Origin: Membranihabitans marinus
Lineage (GTDB): Bacteria; Bacteroidota; Bacteroidia; Chitinophagales; Saprospiraceae
Length of the DNA: 42,282 nucleotides
Reading direction: 5' to 3'
Assembly (NCBI RefSeq): GCF_021729155.1
Contig: NZ_JAJQYA010000042.1
Coordinates: forward strand, 1-42,282
Shown: piece by piece, positions 9,042 through 17,311 of the stretch
How the letters are laid out: every line of letters starts with the position of its first letter
Numbering within the stretch: position 1 is the stretch's first letter
Notes under the pieces: model-generated
Told to the model about the DNA's origin: nothing
The model's database searches: none
The model's input: the letters and a program-made list of their open reading frames with translations, nothing else
Program-made: the position numbers and the translations under genes

Positions 9042-12000
9042 TTAGAATGAAAGATTGACGCCAAATAATATGGTAGATGAAGAAACATCATCATTGTACA
9101 ATCCCGTATTGTATTCAGGATCCATACCGTCAAAATTGTGAAACAAAAATGGATTGTCTATTTGTGCATAAGCTCTTAATTTTCCAATGCCCATTTTATT
9201 GAGAATGTTGCGCGGCAAGGAATATCCCAGTGTAATATCAGATACCCTTACAAAACTGGCATCCTGGTATTGAATAGCAGTCCGATAAGGATTAGATACT
9301 CCAGGTGCATAGTAATCATTGGTTGGGTTGTCAATGGTCCAGTAATTGAGGTTGAGTACGTTATATCTGCCCGCACCTATTTCTCCCATGGTACCAGACA
9401 ACATGCTATTTCGGTATTGAGCTCCTTGACTGGTATATATTAAAAATGAAAAATCAAAGTTTCCGTAATTAAATTTATTGGTAATACCCATAGTCCATTT
9501 TTCTTGTTGACTTCCCAATATTACTCTGTCGTCAATACCGCTGCCAGAAGATATTTGCCCATCGTTGTTTTGATCCACGACTTTTACAGAACCCGGTTTT
9601 TGCCCGTATTTAGTAGCTTCCTCTATTTCGTCCAATTGCCAAATACCATCAAATTGATAATCGTAATTTACTCTCAATGGATGTCCTACAAATAACCCTG
9701 TACTGATATCGGCTTGAATCCCATCTCGTCCAATGGATACTACCTCATTTTTATTGGTGGCAAAATTGATATTGGTTCGCCAAGAAAAATTATTTCGTTC
9801 AATATTAAATGTACTTATGTTGAGTTCAATACCCTTATTGGATACCTCTCCAACATTAGTCGCCACAGAACTAAATCCGGTAGAAGTTGGGATTTGCTCT
9901 TGATAGATTAAATCGACGGTGTTTCTCTGGTAAAGTTCTATAGAGGTAGAGATTCTATTTCTAAAGAAACCAATATCTAAACCCAGATTAATTTCCTTAC
10001 TTTTTTCCCATTTCAATGATTTATCGGCCAAATTACTCGGTGCAAATCCAAAAGCTGGATTACCTCCAAAATCGTAAGCCGTATTGGTCAAGCGCGATTG
10101 TGTACTATATGCTCCGACAGCACTGTTGCCTACTAATCCATAGCTCAATCTCAACTTCATATTGGAGATATTTTCCATATTTTTAATGAAATTTTCTTCA
10201 CTTAGTCGCCAAGCTATTGCCGCTGATGGAAAAAAGTCCCATTTATTGCCTTCGCTGAGTTGCGATGCCCCATCCCATCTATTGGTCAATGTGACAATAT
10301 ATTTACCCTGGAAACCATAGATAATTCTACCCATATAAGACAATATAGATCGTTCTACTAAATTGGTGTTGAGATCATCAATAGTTGACGAAGTTCCCAA
10401 GGCATACCAAAGAGAATTATAAGGTAGATTATTTACAAAACTCGTTAGTGTTTCATTTCTAAAAAAATATGAACTCTGTAAACCCGTAAAAGACAAATCG
10501 TGATCACCTATGGTTTTTTTGTAATTGATGATGTTGTCTAGCGTGTAATTAGAGGAGTTCGTGGTATTGTAGTAAGCACGGGGATTATTTGTAGTCTTTT
10601 GTGATTTTGTAAAGGTTCCTCTGTATTGACCAAATCTTTCATTGAATACATTGGTTGACAAAGATGACCGAACACTTAATCCTTCTAAAAGGGTCAGCTC
10701 TACAAAAGCATTTCCATAAAAATTGCCTGTTCTGGTTTCATCTTGGAAATTGTTGGGATGAGCTTCTACCAAAGGATGAAGGACTTGTTTGTCGTTGATA
10801 CCCATCCAGCTGGCATAGCCATTCCAATCCACGTCTTTGTTTTCATCGGGGTTTAAGATATCATCGTAATATACTACGCCGGTAGGACGTGCACGGTAAG
10901 CACTTCTAATGGCTTCATTAGATCCCAAGTTGAGATCTCCAACGATATAATTCGCCATAAATCCAACGCGAATGACTTTGTTGAGTTGGCTATTGATGCT
11001 ACCTTTTATACTGAAACGTTCGTATTTGGTATCGAGTAAACTTCCTCCTTCATTGAGATATCCACCTGAAAAATAGTAATTAGAATTGTCATTTCCTCCA
11101 GCTACTGATAGGGAATGATTAGTCTGGAGACTAGGGTCTGTCACCAAATCGATCCAATCAGTAGTTTGACCGGATTCAACCAAGTCTATTTCAGTAGAAG
11201 TAAAAGACCTGGGGTTTCCTCCATTGGCAAGATTATCGGTAACACTGGCTTTGTAAAATTGCTGGGCATTCATCATCTCGGGAAGGTGATTTGGCATTTT
11301 TACCCCTACATATCCATTATAACTTACTTGAGGTTTACCAGTTGACCCCCTTTTAGTGGTTATAATAATTACGCCATTGGCACCTCGTGATCCGTAAATG
11401 GCTGTTGCTGAGGCATCTTTTAATACATCAATGGACTCAATGTCCGCTGGATTTAGGTCATTCATGTTTCCACCCATAACCCCATCGATTACGGTCAATG
11501 GTTCGTTGCTATAATTAATAGAATTGAGACCTCGAATATTTAAAGTATATCCCGCACCGGGCCGTCCACTGGCTTTGGAAACGGTAACACCGGCAACCTG
11601 GCCTTGTAATGCTTTTGCCGCTACCGTAGGGTTAGCTCGATCGATATCTTCTGATTTCATAGAGGAAACAGCGCCGGTAAGATCGCTTTTCTTTTGAACT
11701 CCATACCCTACTACTACTAATTCTTCCAATTCCTCAGCATTGAGTTCCATTTCAACATTTAAAAATGTATTGCCCCCTATTGCTACCTGCTTGCTGAGAT
11801 AGCCAATATAGGAAAATAGTAAAGTGTCGGTAAGATCTGCTTCAATAGAAAACATTCCATCTATATCGGTAGTAGTACCTTTTGATGAATTTTTTACGAT
11901 GACATTGACTCCAATCATGGTCTCTCCATTGGTATCCATGACCCTCCCTTCGATGTTGGCTAAGGGGTGTATATTATCAGCAATATAATATTCTGCAATG

Positions 12001-12410
12001 GGAATATCAGGTTTGCCAAATAACCTTTTCAATATCGAGGTGGATTTTTGCTTAACCACGATGGTATTTTCAATGATGGCATATTCCAATGGTTGATCCG
12101 TGAATACAGCATACAATGCCTCTTCTATGGAAGCTTTTTGCAATTGAACGGATACGGGTTTGGCATTGGATAAAATTTTGTGATTAAATAAAAAATTGAA
12201 CCCAGTCTGATCTTTAATACTCATAAAGACTTCCTCAATATTTTTATTCTTTGCTTCCAACGATACCCATTGTGCGTCAGCTACGGTTGCACTTAGCTGA
12301 ATACATAATAACAATGAAAATATTGAAGTCAATTTCATTATTCTAATTGTTTTGGTCGAAATCAATCCATCCCAAAATGGATGTATTTTTAATCGTATAA
12401 TATACTTCAT
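9042..12410 (-). CDS. SusC/RagA family TonB-dependent transporter with STN domain
   Basis: A 1122-residue outer membrane TonB-dependent importer. In order: a long basic N-terminus with a signal peptide (the hydrophobic stretch begins at Met25, an alternative start at 12338; long leaders are usual in STN-bearing SusC proteins), an STN signalling domain (about 48-103), a carboxypeptidase-regulatory-like domain (about 153-225), the SusC box LEELVVVGYG, a plug (about 242-355, with IRGLNSINYSNEPLTVIDG and DASATAIYGSRGANGVI), and a beta barrel ending in the typical GVNLSF. The STN domain marks it as a signal transducer to FecR and the ECF sigma factor in this cluster. The substrate is unknown. Confidence 0.96.
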   Translation of the reverse strand: MKYIIRLKIHPFWDGLISTKTIRIMKLTSIFSLLLCIQLSATVADAQWVSLEAKNKNIEEVFMSIKDQTGFNFLFNHKILSNAKPVSVQLQKASIEEALYAVFTDQPLEYAIIENTIVVKQKSTSILKRLFGKPDIPIAEYYIADNIHPLANIEGRVMDTNGETMIGVNVIVKNSSKGTTTDIDGMFSIEADLTDTLLFSYIGYLSKQVAIGGNTFLNVEMELNAEELEELVVVGYGVQKKSDLTGAVSSMKSEDIDRANPTVAAKALQGQVAGVTVSKASGRPGAGYTLNIRGLNSINYSNEPLTVIDGVMGGNMNDLNPADIESIDVLKDASATAIYGSRGANGVIIITTKRGSTGKPQVSYNGYVGVKMPNHLPEMMNAQQFYKASVTDNLANGGNPRSFTSTEIDLVESGQTTDWIDLVTDPSLQTNHSLSVAGGNDNSNYYFSGGYLNEGGSLLDTKYERFSIKGSINSQLNKVIRVGFMANYIVGDLNLGSNEAIRSAYRARPTGVVYYDDILNPDENKDVDWNGYASWMGINDKQVLHPLVEAHPNNFQDETRTGNFYGNAFVELTLLEGLSVRSSLSTNVFNERFGQYRGTFTKSQKTTNNPRAYYNTTNSSNYTLDNIINYKKTIGDHDLSFTGLQSSYFFRNETLTSFVNNLPYNSLWYALGTSSTIDDLNTNLVERSILSYMGRIIYGFQGKYIVTLTNRWDGASQLSEGNKWDFFPSAAIAWRLSEENFIKNMENISNMKLRLSYGLVGNSAVGAYSTQSRLTNTAYDFGGNPAFGFAPSNLADKSLKWEKSKEINLGLDIGFFRNRISTSIELYQRNTVDLIYQEQIPTSTGFSSVATNVGEVSNKGIELNISTFNIERNNFSWRTNINFATNKNEVVSIGRDGIQADISTGLFVGHPLRVNYDYQFDGIWQLDEIEEATKYGQKPGSVKVVDQNNDGQISSGSGIDDRVILGSQQEKWTMGITNKFNYGNFDFSFLIYTSQGAQYRNSMLSGTMGEIGAGRYNVLNLNYWTIDNPTNDYYAPGVSNPYRTAIQYQDASFVRVSDITLGYSLPRNILNKMGIGKLRAYAQIDNPFLFHNFDGMDPEYNTGLYNDDVSSSTILFGVNLSF

Positions 12411-12856
12411 ATTAACTTAATTTTTTTAATAAATTTTGATTCGTTTTTAAAAAGTAGTGATTCGTTTTTGAGAATTAATTAATTGTCACATATCATGTGG
12501 GGTGTGACGGCTTTTGCAAATTTGTTTTTTCCCTATTCATAATGTATTAATTGGTTAATAAAATTTTATTTGTATATGACCATTTAGGTTTTTAATCTTT
12601 TTTTTCCCCGTAAAGGTTTGCATAGAGATATCTCAATCCATTAAATTTGATCCTTTGAATGGGATATCAAGTTGTGGTTTTTATTGTGTGATTGTTCATT
12701 ACTGGCAAATACAAATTTGATCTTTTCGTATTATTAGTAACATTGTAATGGGGTTATCCCCCAAAGCCTGTTGGAAATAATTTGTTTTTTACGGTGATTT
12801 CGAAGCAGAAATGGATTATAACTCTATCAGTATCTGATGATTGTGGCCTCGAATAA
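12411..12856. other. Long leader between sigma factor and susC
   Basis: A 446-base gap between two minus-strand genes. It presumably carries the ECF-dependent promoter of susCD, which I could not identify. The only structure I see is the inverted repeat at 12485-12508. No reading frame stands out. Confidence 0.5.
12485..12508 (-). promoter_or_regulatory. Nested inverted repeats upstream of susC
   Basis: GTCACA and TGTGAC form 6-bp arms with a 12-base spacer, and inside the same stretch CACAT-ATC-ATGTG is a 13-base palindrome (12487-12499). The site lies about 75 bases before the susC ATG. The two pairings are mutually exclusive, so it could be a protein site or a switching leader hairpin. 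The evidence is symmetry only. Confidence 0.3.
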
Positions 12857-13432
12857 TTAAATTAAAAAAATTAGCCAAAAAGCTAATTTTCCCAAATCAA
12901 CCTTTAGTTTTTTCAGTGCAATCGTTATTTGATTTTCAACTGTTTTTTCAGAAATACCTAATTTTTTGGCAATCTCTTTATTGGATAATTGCTCAAATCG
13001 ACTCATTCTGAAGATTTGTTGACAGCGAGAGGGAAGTTGGTTGGTGAAGTCTAAAATTACTGCTTTTAATTCGCGCACTTCTAACTCATCTTCCAAGTTA
13101 AAGACTTCATCTTGCTGTGTAATTGCAATGGATTCAATTGCGCGAATATGGATTTTATTATGGCGTATGGTATTGGCTATCTTGTATTTGACAGCGGCGT
13201 TGAGATAGGGTTTTAAGTTGGTAATGGTCCATTTTTTACGGTTTTCCCAAAACCAAATAAAAACTTCTTGGACCACATCTAAACTAAGATCTTTGTCATG
13301 AAGTACAGCATAAACCGAGCGAAATAAAGACTCCCAATATCTATAATATATAGTATTGAATGCAGCACGATTGCCTTGGGCAACATACTTAATTAGAATA
13401 GAGTCATCTTTCTTTTTAAAATCCTTATTCAC
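12857..13432 (-). CDS. ECF RNA polymerase sigma factor (Bacteroidota FecI-like)
   Basis: A 191-residue ECF sigma-70 factor. Region 2 spans about residues 25-95 with DLSLDVVQEVFIWFWENR (the usual DAEDIVQEVF position), and region 4 about 120-180 with QIFRMSRFEQLSNKEIAKKL and the HTH ISEKTVENQITIALKKLK. The hydrophobic C-terminal tail (LAFWLIFLI) is typical of this Bacteroidota expansion family. It presumably drives susCD and is controlled by the FecR protein at 5865-7025, although that gene is displaced to the far end of the cluster. Confidence 0.93.
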   Translation of the reverse strand: MNKDFKKKDDSILIKYVAQGNRAAFNTIYYRYWESLFRSVYAVLHDKDLSLDVVQEVFIWFWENRKKWTITNLKPYLNAAVKYKIANTIRHNKIHIRAIESIAITQQDEVFNLEDELEVRELKAVILDFTNQLPSRCQQIFRMSRFEQLSNKEIAKKLGISEKTVENQITIALKKLKVDLGKLAFWLIFLI

Positions 13433-14044
13433 ATCGATTTCGAATATTCAAAATTTAATATAGTCATTTATATTTTGATTTAATCTAGTCTTGGGAAAAA
13501 ATTGACTTCAAATCAATTCATCTTTTTATATCCTATGAATGTAAACGTAACATGTTGTAGGAGGATCTAGATATAAATATGACTGAGTAAATAAGACTGT
13601 TTACCCTGTGACAAAGCGATGTACTAGGCTACATAGCATAGATAGAAATTGTGAAAGAATAATAACAATCATTTGGGAAATAAACATCATCGCAACAGAA
13701 TTTCAATATGGTAATAGAATTCGTCGGTCCCCAACTATTAGCCCTAAGATTAGAACAATTCACTATATGTCTCAATATCATATTATTTTAGGCTATACAG
13801 TCACATATTGAGATCAACAAAATCTAACTTTAAAGATCTTTGGATTTTACAAATCCTTGCAAAAAAAATTATACAATTATGTAAATATATCCTTCTATAT
13901 TAGTATATTACCATAATGGTTAGGTCGAATTGAGACTGGGAGGTATATTTTTTATGGGCGGCGAAATACCATATTATTGTAGAGCTATAACCACAGCAGG
14001 AAACATTTTTTTAAGGATTTTTATTCACCAATATCATTAGAAAT
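13433..14044. other. Divergent intergenic region without recognised features
   Basis: A 612-base gap between the minus-strand sigma factor and the plus-strand DoxX-like gene. Promoters for both must lie here but no convincing TAnnTTTG box was found. A 67-codon plus-strand frame at 13608-13811 has a composition unlike real proteins and no family resemblance. Confidence 0.5.
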
Positions 14045-14422
14045 ATGAAAATTGCTATCATAATTGTACGGACTTTATTAGGGGCTTTGTTTATTTTTTC
14101 AGCTATTTCCTATTTTTTTAATCTTATGCCTCAACCCGAATTAACAGGTAATGTGAAATTGTATCACGAGGGGCTAGAAGCTGCTGTATTTATCCTTCCC
14201 TTAGTCAAAATTATAGAATTGTGCTGTGGAATCGCATTTATTTCGGGAAGATACTTGGCCCTTTCGGCAGTCATCATTTTCCCTATTGTCATCAATATTG
14301 TTGGCTTTCATATTTTTCTAATGCCAGATGGTATTCCAATAGCCCTATTTGTTCTCTTAGCTACCCTGTTTTTGGCTTATGCACATCGCGAGAAATATGC
14401 AAGTTTATTTGTTTCGAAATAA
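14045..14422 (+). CDS. DoxX-like membrane protein
   Basis: A 125-residue integral membrane protein with four hydrophobic segments (about 4-22, 45-66, 72-92 and 97-115), matching the size and layout of DoxX/DoxD-like proteins. The early RTLLGALFIFSAISYFF and the late ALFVLLATLFLAYAHREKY are typical. Bacteroidota have many such proteins; proposed roles are in quinone- or thiol-linked redox processes, and no specific function can be given. It appears to be a single gene. Confidence 0.75.
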   Translation: MKIAIIIVRTLLGALFIFSAISYFFNLMPQPELTGNVKLYHEGLEAAVFILPLVKIIELCCGIAFISGRYLALSAVIIFPIVINIVGFHIFLMPDGIPIALFVLLATLFLAYAHREKYASLFVSK

Positions 14423-14782
14423 TATAATGTTTAATTACCTATAGCAATTATTATTATAATCACAATCCACTACCCTATTCATTAGGTTTGTCACTGGCTC
14501 TTGCCATTATTGCCATCAATTGAAATGTTTCTAGAATTTTTAAAATCAAATAATTTTTAGAGTCATATGATGAATAAGTGAATGATTTATCGTAATATTG
14601 CAATAAACAAATCAAAGATTTTATACCAACTTTTACAATAAGATCGGTTTAGTCCAAATTTATGCTTTGCAGAATAGTATGAATCTATTATGAAGGGGTC
14701 AATGAAAATGGTATTATTTAAAAATATTATTTACGTCAAATTTATTCTTATATTATTTTTACTCATAGAAAAACAACAAAAT
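14423..14782. other. Intergenic region upstream of the DUF6428 gene
   Basis: A 360-base AT-rich gap. The frame of the next gene stays open back to an ATG at 14690, but the family start is the Met at 14783, so I treat 14690-14782 as leader. No terminator or operator was recognised. Confidence 0.5.
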
Positions 14783-15253
14783 ATGAAGCTTTCAGAAATT
14801 AAAACCCACCTAGAGCGATTGGATCAAATATCGTTTGTGTTGCCGGACGGATCATTAGTTCCTTCTCATTTTCATGTTACAGAAGTGGGCAAGGTTAATA
14901 AACATTTTATCGATTGTGGGGGTACGGTGAGAAATGAGGAAGTGGTTAATTTTCAACTTTGGGATTCTGTAGACTATGATCATCGCCTCCATCCCGAAAA
15001 ACTGTTAGATATCATTGTGTTATCTGAAAGAGTATTGGAAATAGGCGACCACGAGATAGAAGTCGAGTATCAGGGTTCTACCATTGGCAAATATGGTTTA
15101 GATATCGAAAACGATGCATTTATCTTGACCAACAAAGCTACAGATTGTTTGGCGAAAGAAAAATGTGGGATCGAAGTATCAAAATCGGAAAATCAACTCA
15201 AAGTAGTGGCCACTGCTGCAAATACTTGTACACCAGGAGGAGGGTGTTGCTAA
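14783..15253 (+). CDS. DUF6428 family protein (arsenic-operon associated)
   Basis: A 156-residue cytoplasmic protein starting MKLSEIKTHL, the usual N-terminus of DUF6428. An upstream ATG at 14690 would add 31 residues containing a hydrophobic stretch but does not match the family. The protein has an SHFHVTEVG segment near its start, a conserved DHRLHP motif, and a C-terminus ending CTPGGGCC, which with the earlier CLAKEKC could bind a metal or metalloid. Members usually sit in Bacteroidota arsenic operons with arsR, arsC and acr3; the biochemical role is unknown to me. Here only the acetyltransferase ArsN follows, one base after the stop. Confidence 0.85.
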   Translation: MKLSEIKTHLERLDQISFVLPDGSLVPSHFHVTEVGKVNKHFIDCGGTVRNEEVVNFQLWDSVDYDHRLHPEKLLDIIVLSERVLEIGDHEIEVEYQGSTIGKYGLDIENDAFILTNKATDCLAKEKCGIEVSKSENQLKVVATAANTCTPGGGCC

Positions 15254-15254
15254 T

Positions 15255-15743
15255 ATGAAAATCGAGTTATTACAAGAAGAACATTATTCTGCTGTGGCAG
15301 AGATTTATGCTCAAGGTATTGCTACTGGTATAGCAACTTTTGAAACAGAATGTCCATCCTGGGAATCATGGAATAATGCTCACCTAGCCTTTGGTCGATT
15401 AGGGCTTTGGGAAGACAGACAATTGATGGGTTGGGCTGCATTGTCCCCTGTATCCGATCGATGTGTATATAATGGAGTGGCTGAAGTAAGTGTATATGTC
15501 GGAACACAGTTTAGAGGAAAAGGTATTGGAAAAATATTGCTTCAAGAACTGATCGCAAACAGTGAAATGCATAATATCTGGACATTACAATCGGCAATTA
15601 TGCAACCCAATACAGCCAGTATTCAATTGCACTTAAAATGTGGATTTAGAGAGATTGGTTATCGAGAACGTGTGGGACATTTAAATGGGAAGTGGTTCGA
15701 TAATGTACTTATGGAGCGCAGAAGTAGTGTTGTAGGAATATAG
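15255..15743 (+). CDS. arsN: GNAT N-acetyltransferase, ArsN-like
   Basis: A 162-residue GNAT acetyltransferase of the phosphinothricin/arsinothricin type. The YAQGIATGIATFETECPSW segment and the acetyl-CoA-binding RGKGIGKILLQ loop are diagnostic; the later AIMQPNTASIQLHLKCGF and VGHLNGKWFDNVLMER complete the family pattern. ArsN proteins detoxify arsinothricin-like amino acids by N-acetylation; the exact substrate here is not proven. It is coupled to the DUF6428 gene (one base between stop and start). No arsenite pump, reductase or ArsR lies in the window, so this is an orphan part of an arsenic operon. Confidence 0.85.
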   Translation: MKIELLQEEHYSAVAEIYAQGIATGIATFETECPSWESWNNAHLAFGRLGLWEDRQLMGWAALSPVSDRCVYNGVAEVSVYVGTQFRGKGIGKILLQELIANSEMHNIWTLQSAIMQPNTASIQLHLKCGFREIGYRERVGHLNGKWFDNVLMERRSSVVGI

Positions 15744-15770
15744 ATGTTTTAATCATTCTGAAAATAAAAA

Positions 15771-15818
15771 GATCTGTACATAATTGTATTTTTTACTGGT
15801 AATAATTGTGCACAGATC
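15771..15818 (+). terminator. Imperfect hairpin after arsN
   Basis: GATCTGT and ACAGATC, extended through CA and AATT with one A/C mismatch and one G-T pair, form a stem around an AT-rich loop, followed by ATTTTCTTTT. It begins 28 bases after the arsN stop and probably ends the DUF6428-arsN transcript. Confidence 0.6.
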
Positions 15819-15958
15819 ATTTTCTTTTCAATTCTTTCATTTTTTAATATTTGAAAAGTTGAAAATATCATTCCAAATTTGTCTTGTTTCATCCTTTGTT
15901 AATTTTTAAATTATCAAAGATTTTATAATTATATTGTTATATTATAAAGTCTTGTATC

Positions 15959-16339
15959 ATGGATGAAAATACAAATTCTCTTAACTGGTTTGAGATTCCA
16001 GTCAATAATATTTCGAGAGCAAAATCATTCTACCAGAAGATTTTTGGCATCGTTATGGACGATATGGATATGAATGAAACAAGGTTAGCATTTTTTCCTT
16101 GGTCGCCTGGATCTGGCAAAGCCAATGGGACTTTAGTTCAGCACCGAGATTATAAACCCAGTAAGGAAGGATGTCTAATCTATTTAAATGCCAATCCAGC
16201 CTTAAATATTATCCTCGACAAAGTGGAAAAAGCAGGTGGTAAAGTTATAATGTCCAAAACCAGTATTGGAGATCACGGTTATATTGCATATTTTTTGGAT
16301 ACAGAAGGCAACAAAATTGGATTGCATTCCAATGGGTAG
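15959..16339 (+). CDS. VOC family (glyoxalase/bleomycin-resistance-like) protein
   Basis: A 126-residue single-unit VOC protein with the paired beta-alpha-beta-beta-beta layout. LNWFEIPVNNISRAKSFYQKIFG opens the first module and GHDxxYIAYF-like DHGYIAYFLDTEGNKIGLHS ends the second; NWFEIP and the final IGLHS carry the usual metal-ligand positions only in part (His is absent from the first strand). Members of this subfamily are dimers of unknown substrate. It is not clearly in an operon; a 215-base gap with a terminator precedes it. Confidence 0.85.
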   Translation: MDENTNSLNWFEIPVNNISRAKSFYQKIFGIVMDDMDMNETRLAFFPWSPGSGKANGTLVQHRDYKPSKEGCLIYLNANPALNIILDKVEKAGGKVIMSKTSIGDHGYIAYFLDTEGNKIGLHSNG

Positions 16340-16652
16340 AAGGCTCAGATAATATTTCACAATACTTAGGCCCATCAATATTTCAAGGTATTTTTTTATT
16401 AAATAAAGATTTTATCAATAATTAGGGGTTGGATTAAATTATTACCTGTCTGATTATCGTACTTTCCCGTAATGATATTCAACTTTTTTAAGTATATATT
16501 TTGGATAACAGGTGTCCAAAATGAATTCAAGACATAGAAATGGCTATTCAAAACCAATAATTTAGGCTTTAAAAATGGGTCAAAAGAAAAACGAACCTAT
16601 GTTTATTAAAATAAGGTGTTATACGAATTACATTTATAATTTATAAGCTCAC

Positions 16653-16700
16653 CCACCCACGACACGGGGGTCCATCCACCCGAAACACAGTGGTTTCCGT
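16653..16700. repeat. Two imperfect copies of a ~24-base GC-rich unit
   Basis: Two adjacent units, each opening CCACCC and running through an ACAC-(A/G)GxGG core to a TCC end (16653-16675 and 16676-16700), stand out by base composition from the AT-rich surroundings. They resemble degenerate intergenic repeats seen in Bacteroidota genomes, but copy number elsewhere cannot be judged here. Confidence 0.4.
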
Positions 16701-17023
16701 TCCCTCACCGCTATTTTATTATTACTTCAATTATAGTTGATACTTGTCAATCTTAAAGCACTGTGGTATGACGAGATTCCATAAAGTGTAAACAGAGTTG
16801 ATTTTGCGATATCATATTTTTATTATGAAACAAATTTGGATTTAATCGTATATATTTTCATATGAAGATATATTGGGCAAAAATCATGACAAATCCGATT
16901 AAGGTGTTTTAATGATTACCCTACATAATTCATTCTATCGCTATTATTCTATTCATTAACACTGTTAAGATTAATATTTTTAACACAGCAATATTTTTAA
17001 TATACCCATTATCTCTATTATTT

Positions 17024-17111
17024 GCCTACGTCCTTTCAGGACTTATTTTTGGAAGATCTATTCTCCATAGGATTGCACCCTATGCTATTAGACTACGCCC
17101 CCTCAGGGCTT
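17024..17111. repeat. Three-hairpin intergenic repeat element
   Basis: The block has GTCCT-TTC-AGGAC (17030-17042), CATAGG-N7-CCTATG (17066-17084) and GCCC-N5-GGGC (17097-17109). The outer hairpins share flanks: GCCTACGTCC at the left and GACTACGCCC at the right. This is the look of a REP-like interspersed palindromic element, possibly mobilised by a transposase elsewhere. The last hairpin is followed by seven T and could terminate plus-strand transcription. Confidence 0.5.
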
Positions 17112-17279
17112 TTTTTACTTTTTTGGGCGCTTCTGATTATGAATTGAAAAGTAGATGTTTTACAATCTTGGATCTTTAACGTCTATTTAGATGCAAACAA
17201 TTTATAGCTTTATCAATTTAATAATTATAATAATGTTATACAATCTCTAAGCCGCAAATAATATAATCTAGATTCTCTA

Positions 17280-17297
17280 TATTTTTGCAATACAAAA
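17280..17297 (+). promoter_or_regulatory. Promoter of the HMA-AraC regulator with overlapping palindrome
   Basis: TATTTTTG at 17280-17287 fits the Bacteroidota -7 box TAnnTTTG. TTTTG-CAATA-CAAAA (17283-17297) is a perfect 5-5-5 inverted repeat that overlaps it, 15 bases before the ATG. The arrangement would suit autoregulation; this is inferred from position only. Confidence 0.45.
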
Positions 17298-17311
17298 GAG
17301 CTGGATAAAAA

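Larger units (their letters stand above)
16340..17311. other. Long gene-free region with two repeat-like blocks
   Basis: A 972-base AT-rich stretch between the VOC gene and the copper regulator. It contains a GC-rich tandem pair at 16653-16700 and a palindrome-rich element at 17024-17111, described separately. I see no convincing coding frame. The promoter of the HMA-AraC gene is at its right end. Confidence 0.6.

Noticed and set aside
7209-12410. Polysaccharide utilisation locus
   Set aside because: SusC, SusD and a sigma/FecR pair are present but no carbohydrate-active enzyme or sulfatase lies on either side, so a glycan substrate cannot be claimed.
13608-13811. 67-codon plus-strand frame between the sigma factor and the DoxX gene
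   Set aside because: Ile/Arg/Thr-rich composition without a domain, promoter or ribosome binding site; typical of chance in AT-rich DNA.
14690-14782. Upstream start for the DUF6428 gene adding a hydrophobic segment
   Set aside because: The family begins at MKLSEIK (14783); the extension is not expected for a cytoplasmic protein.
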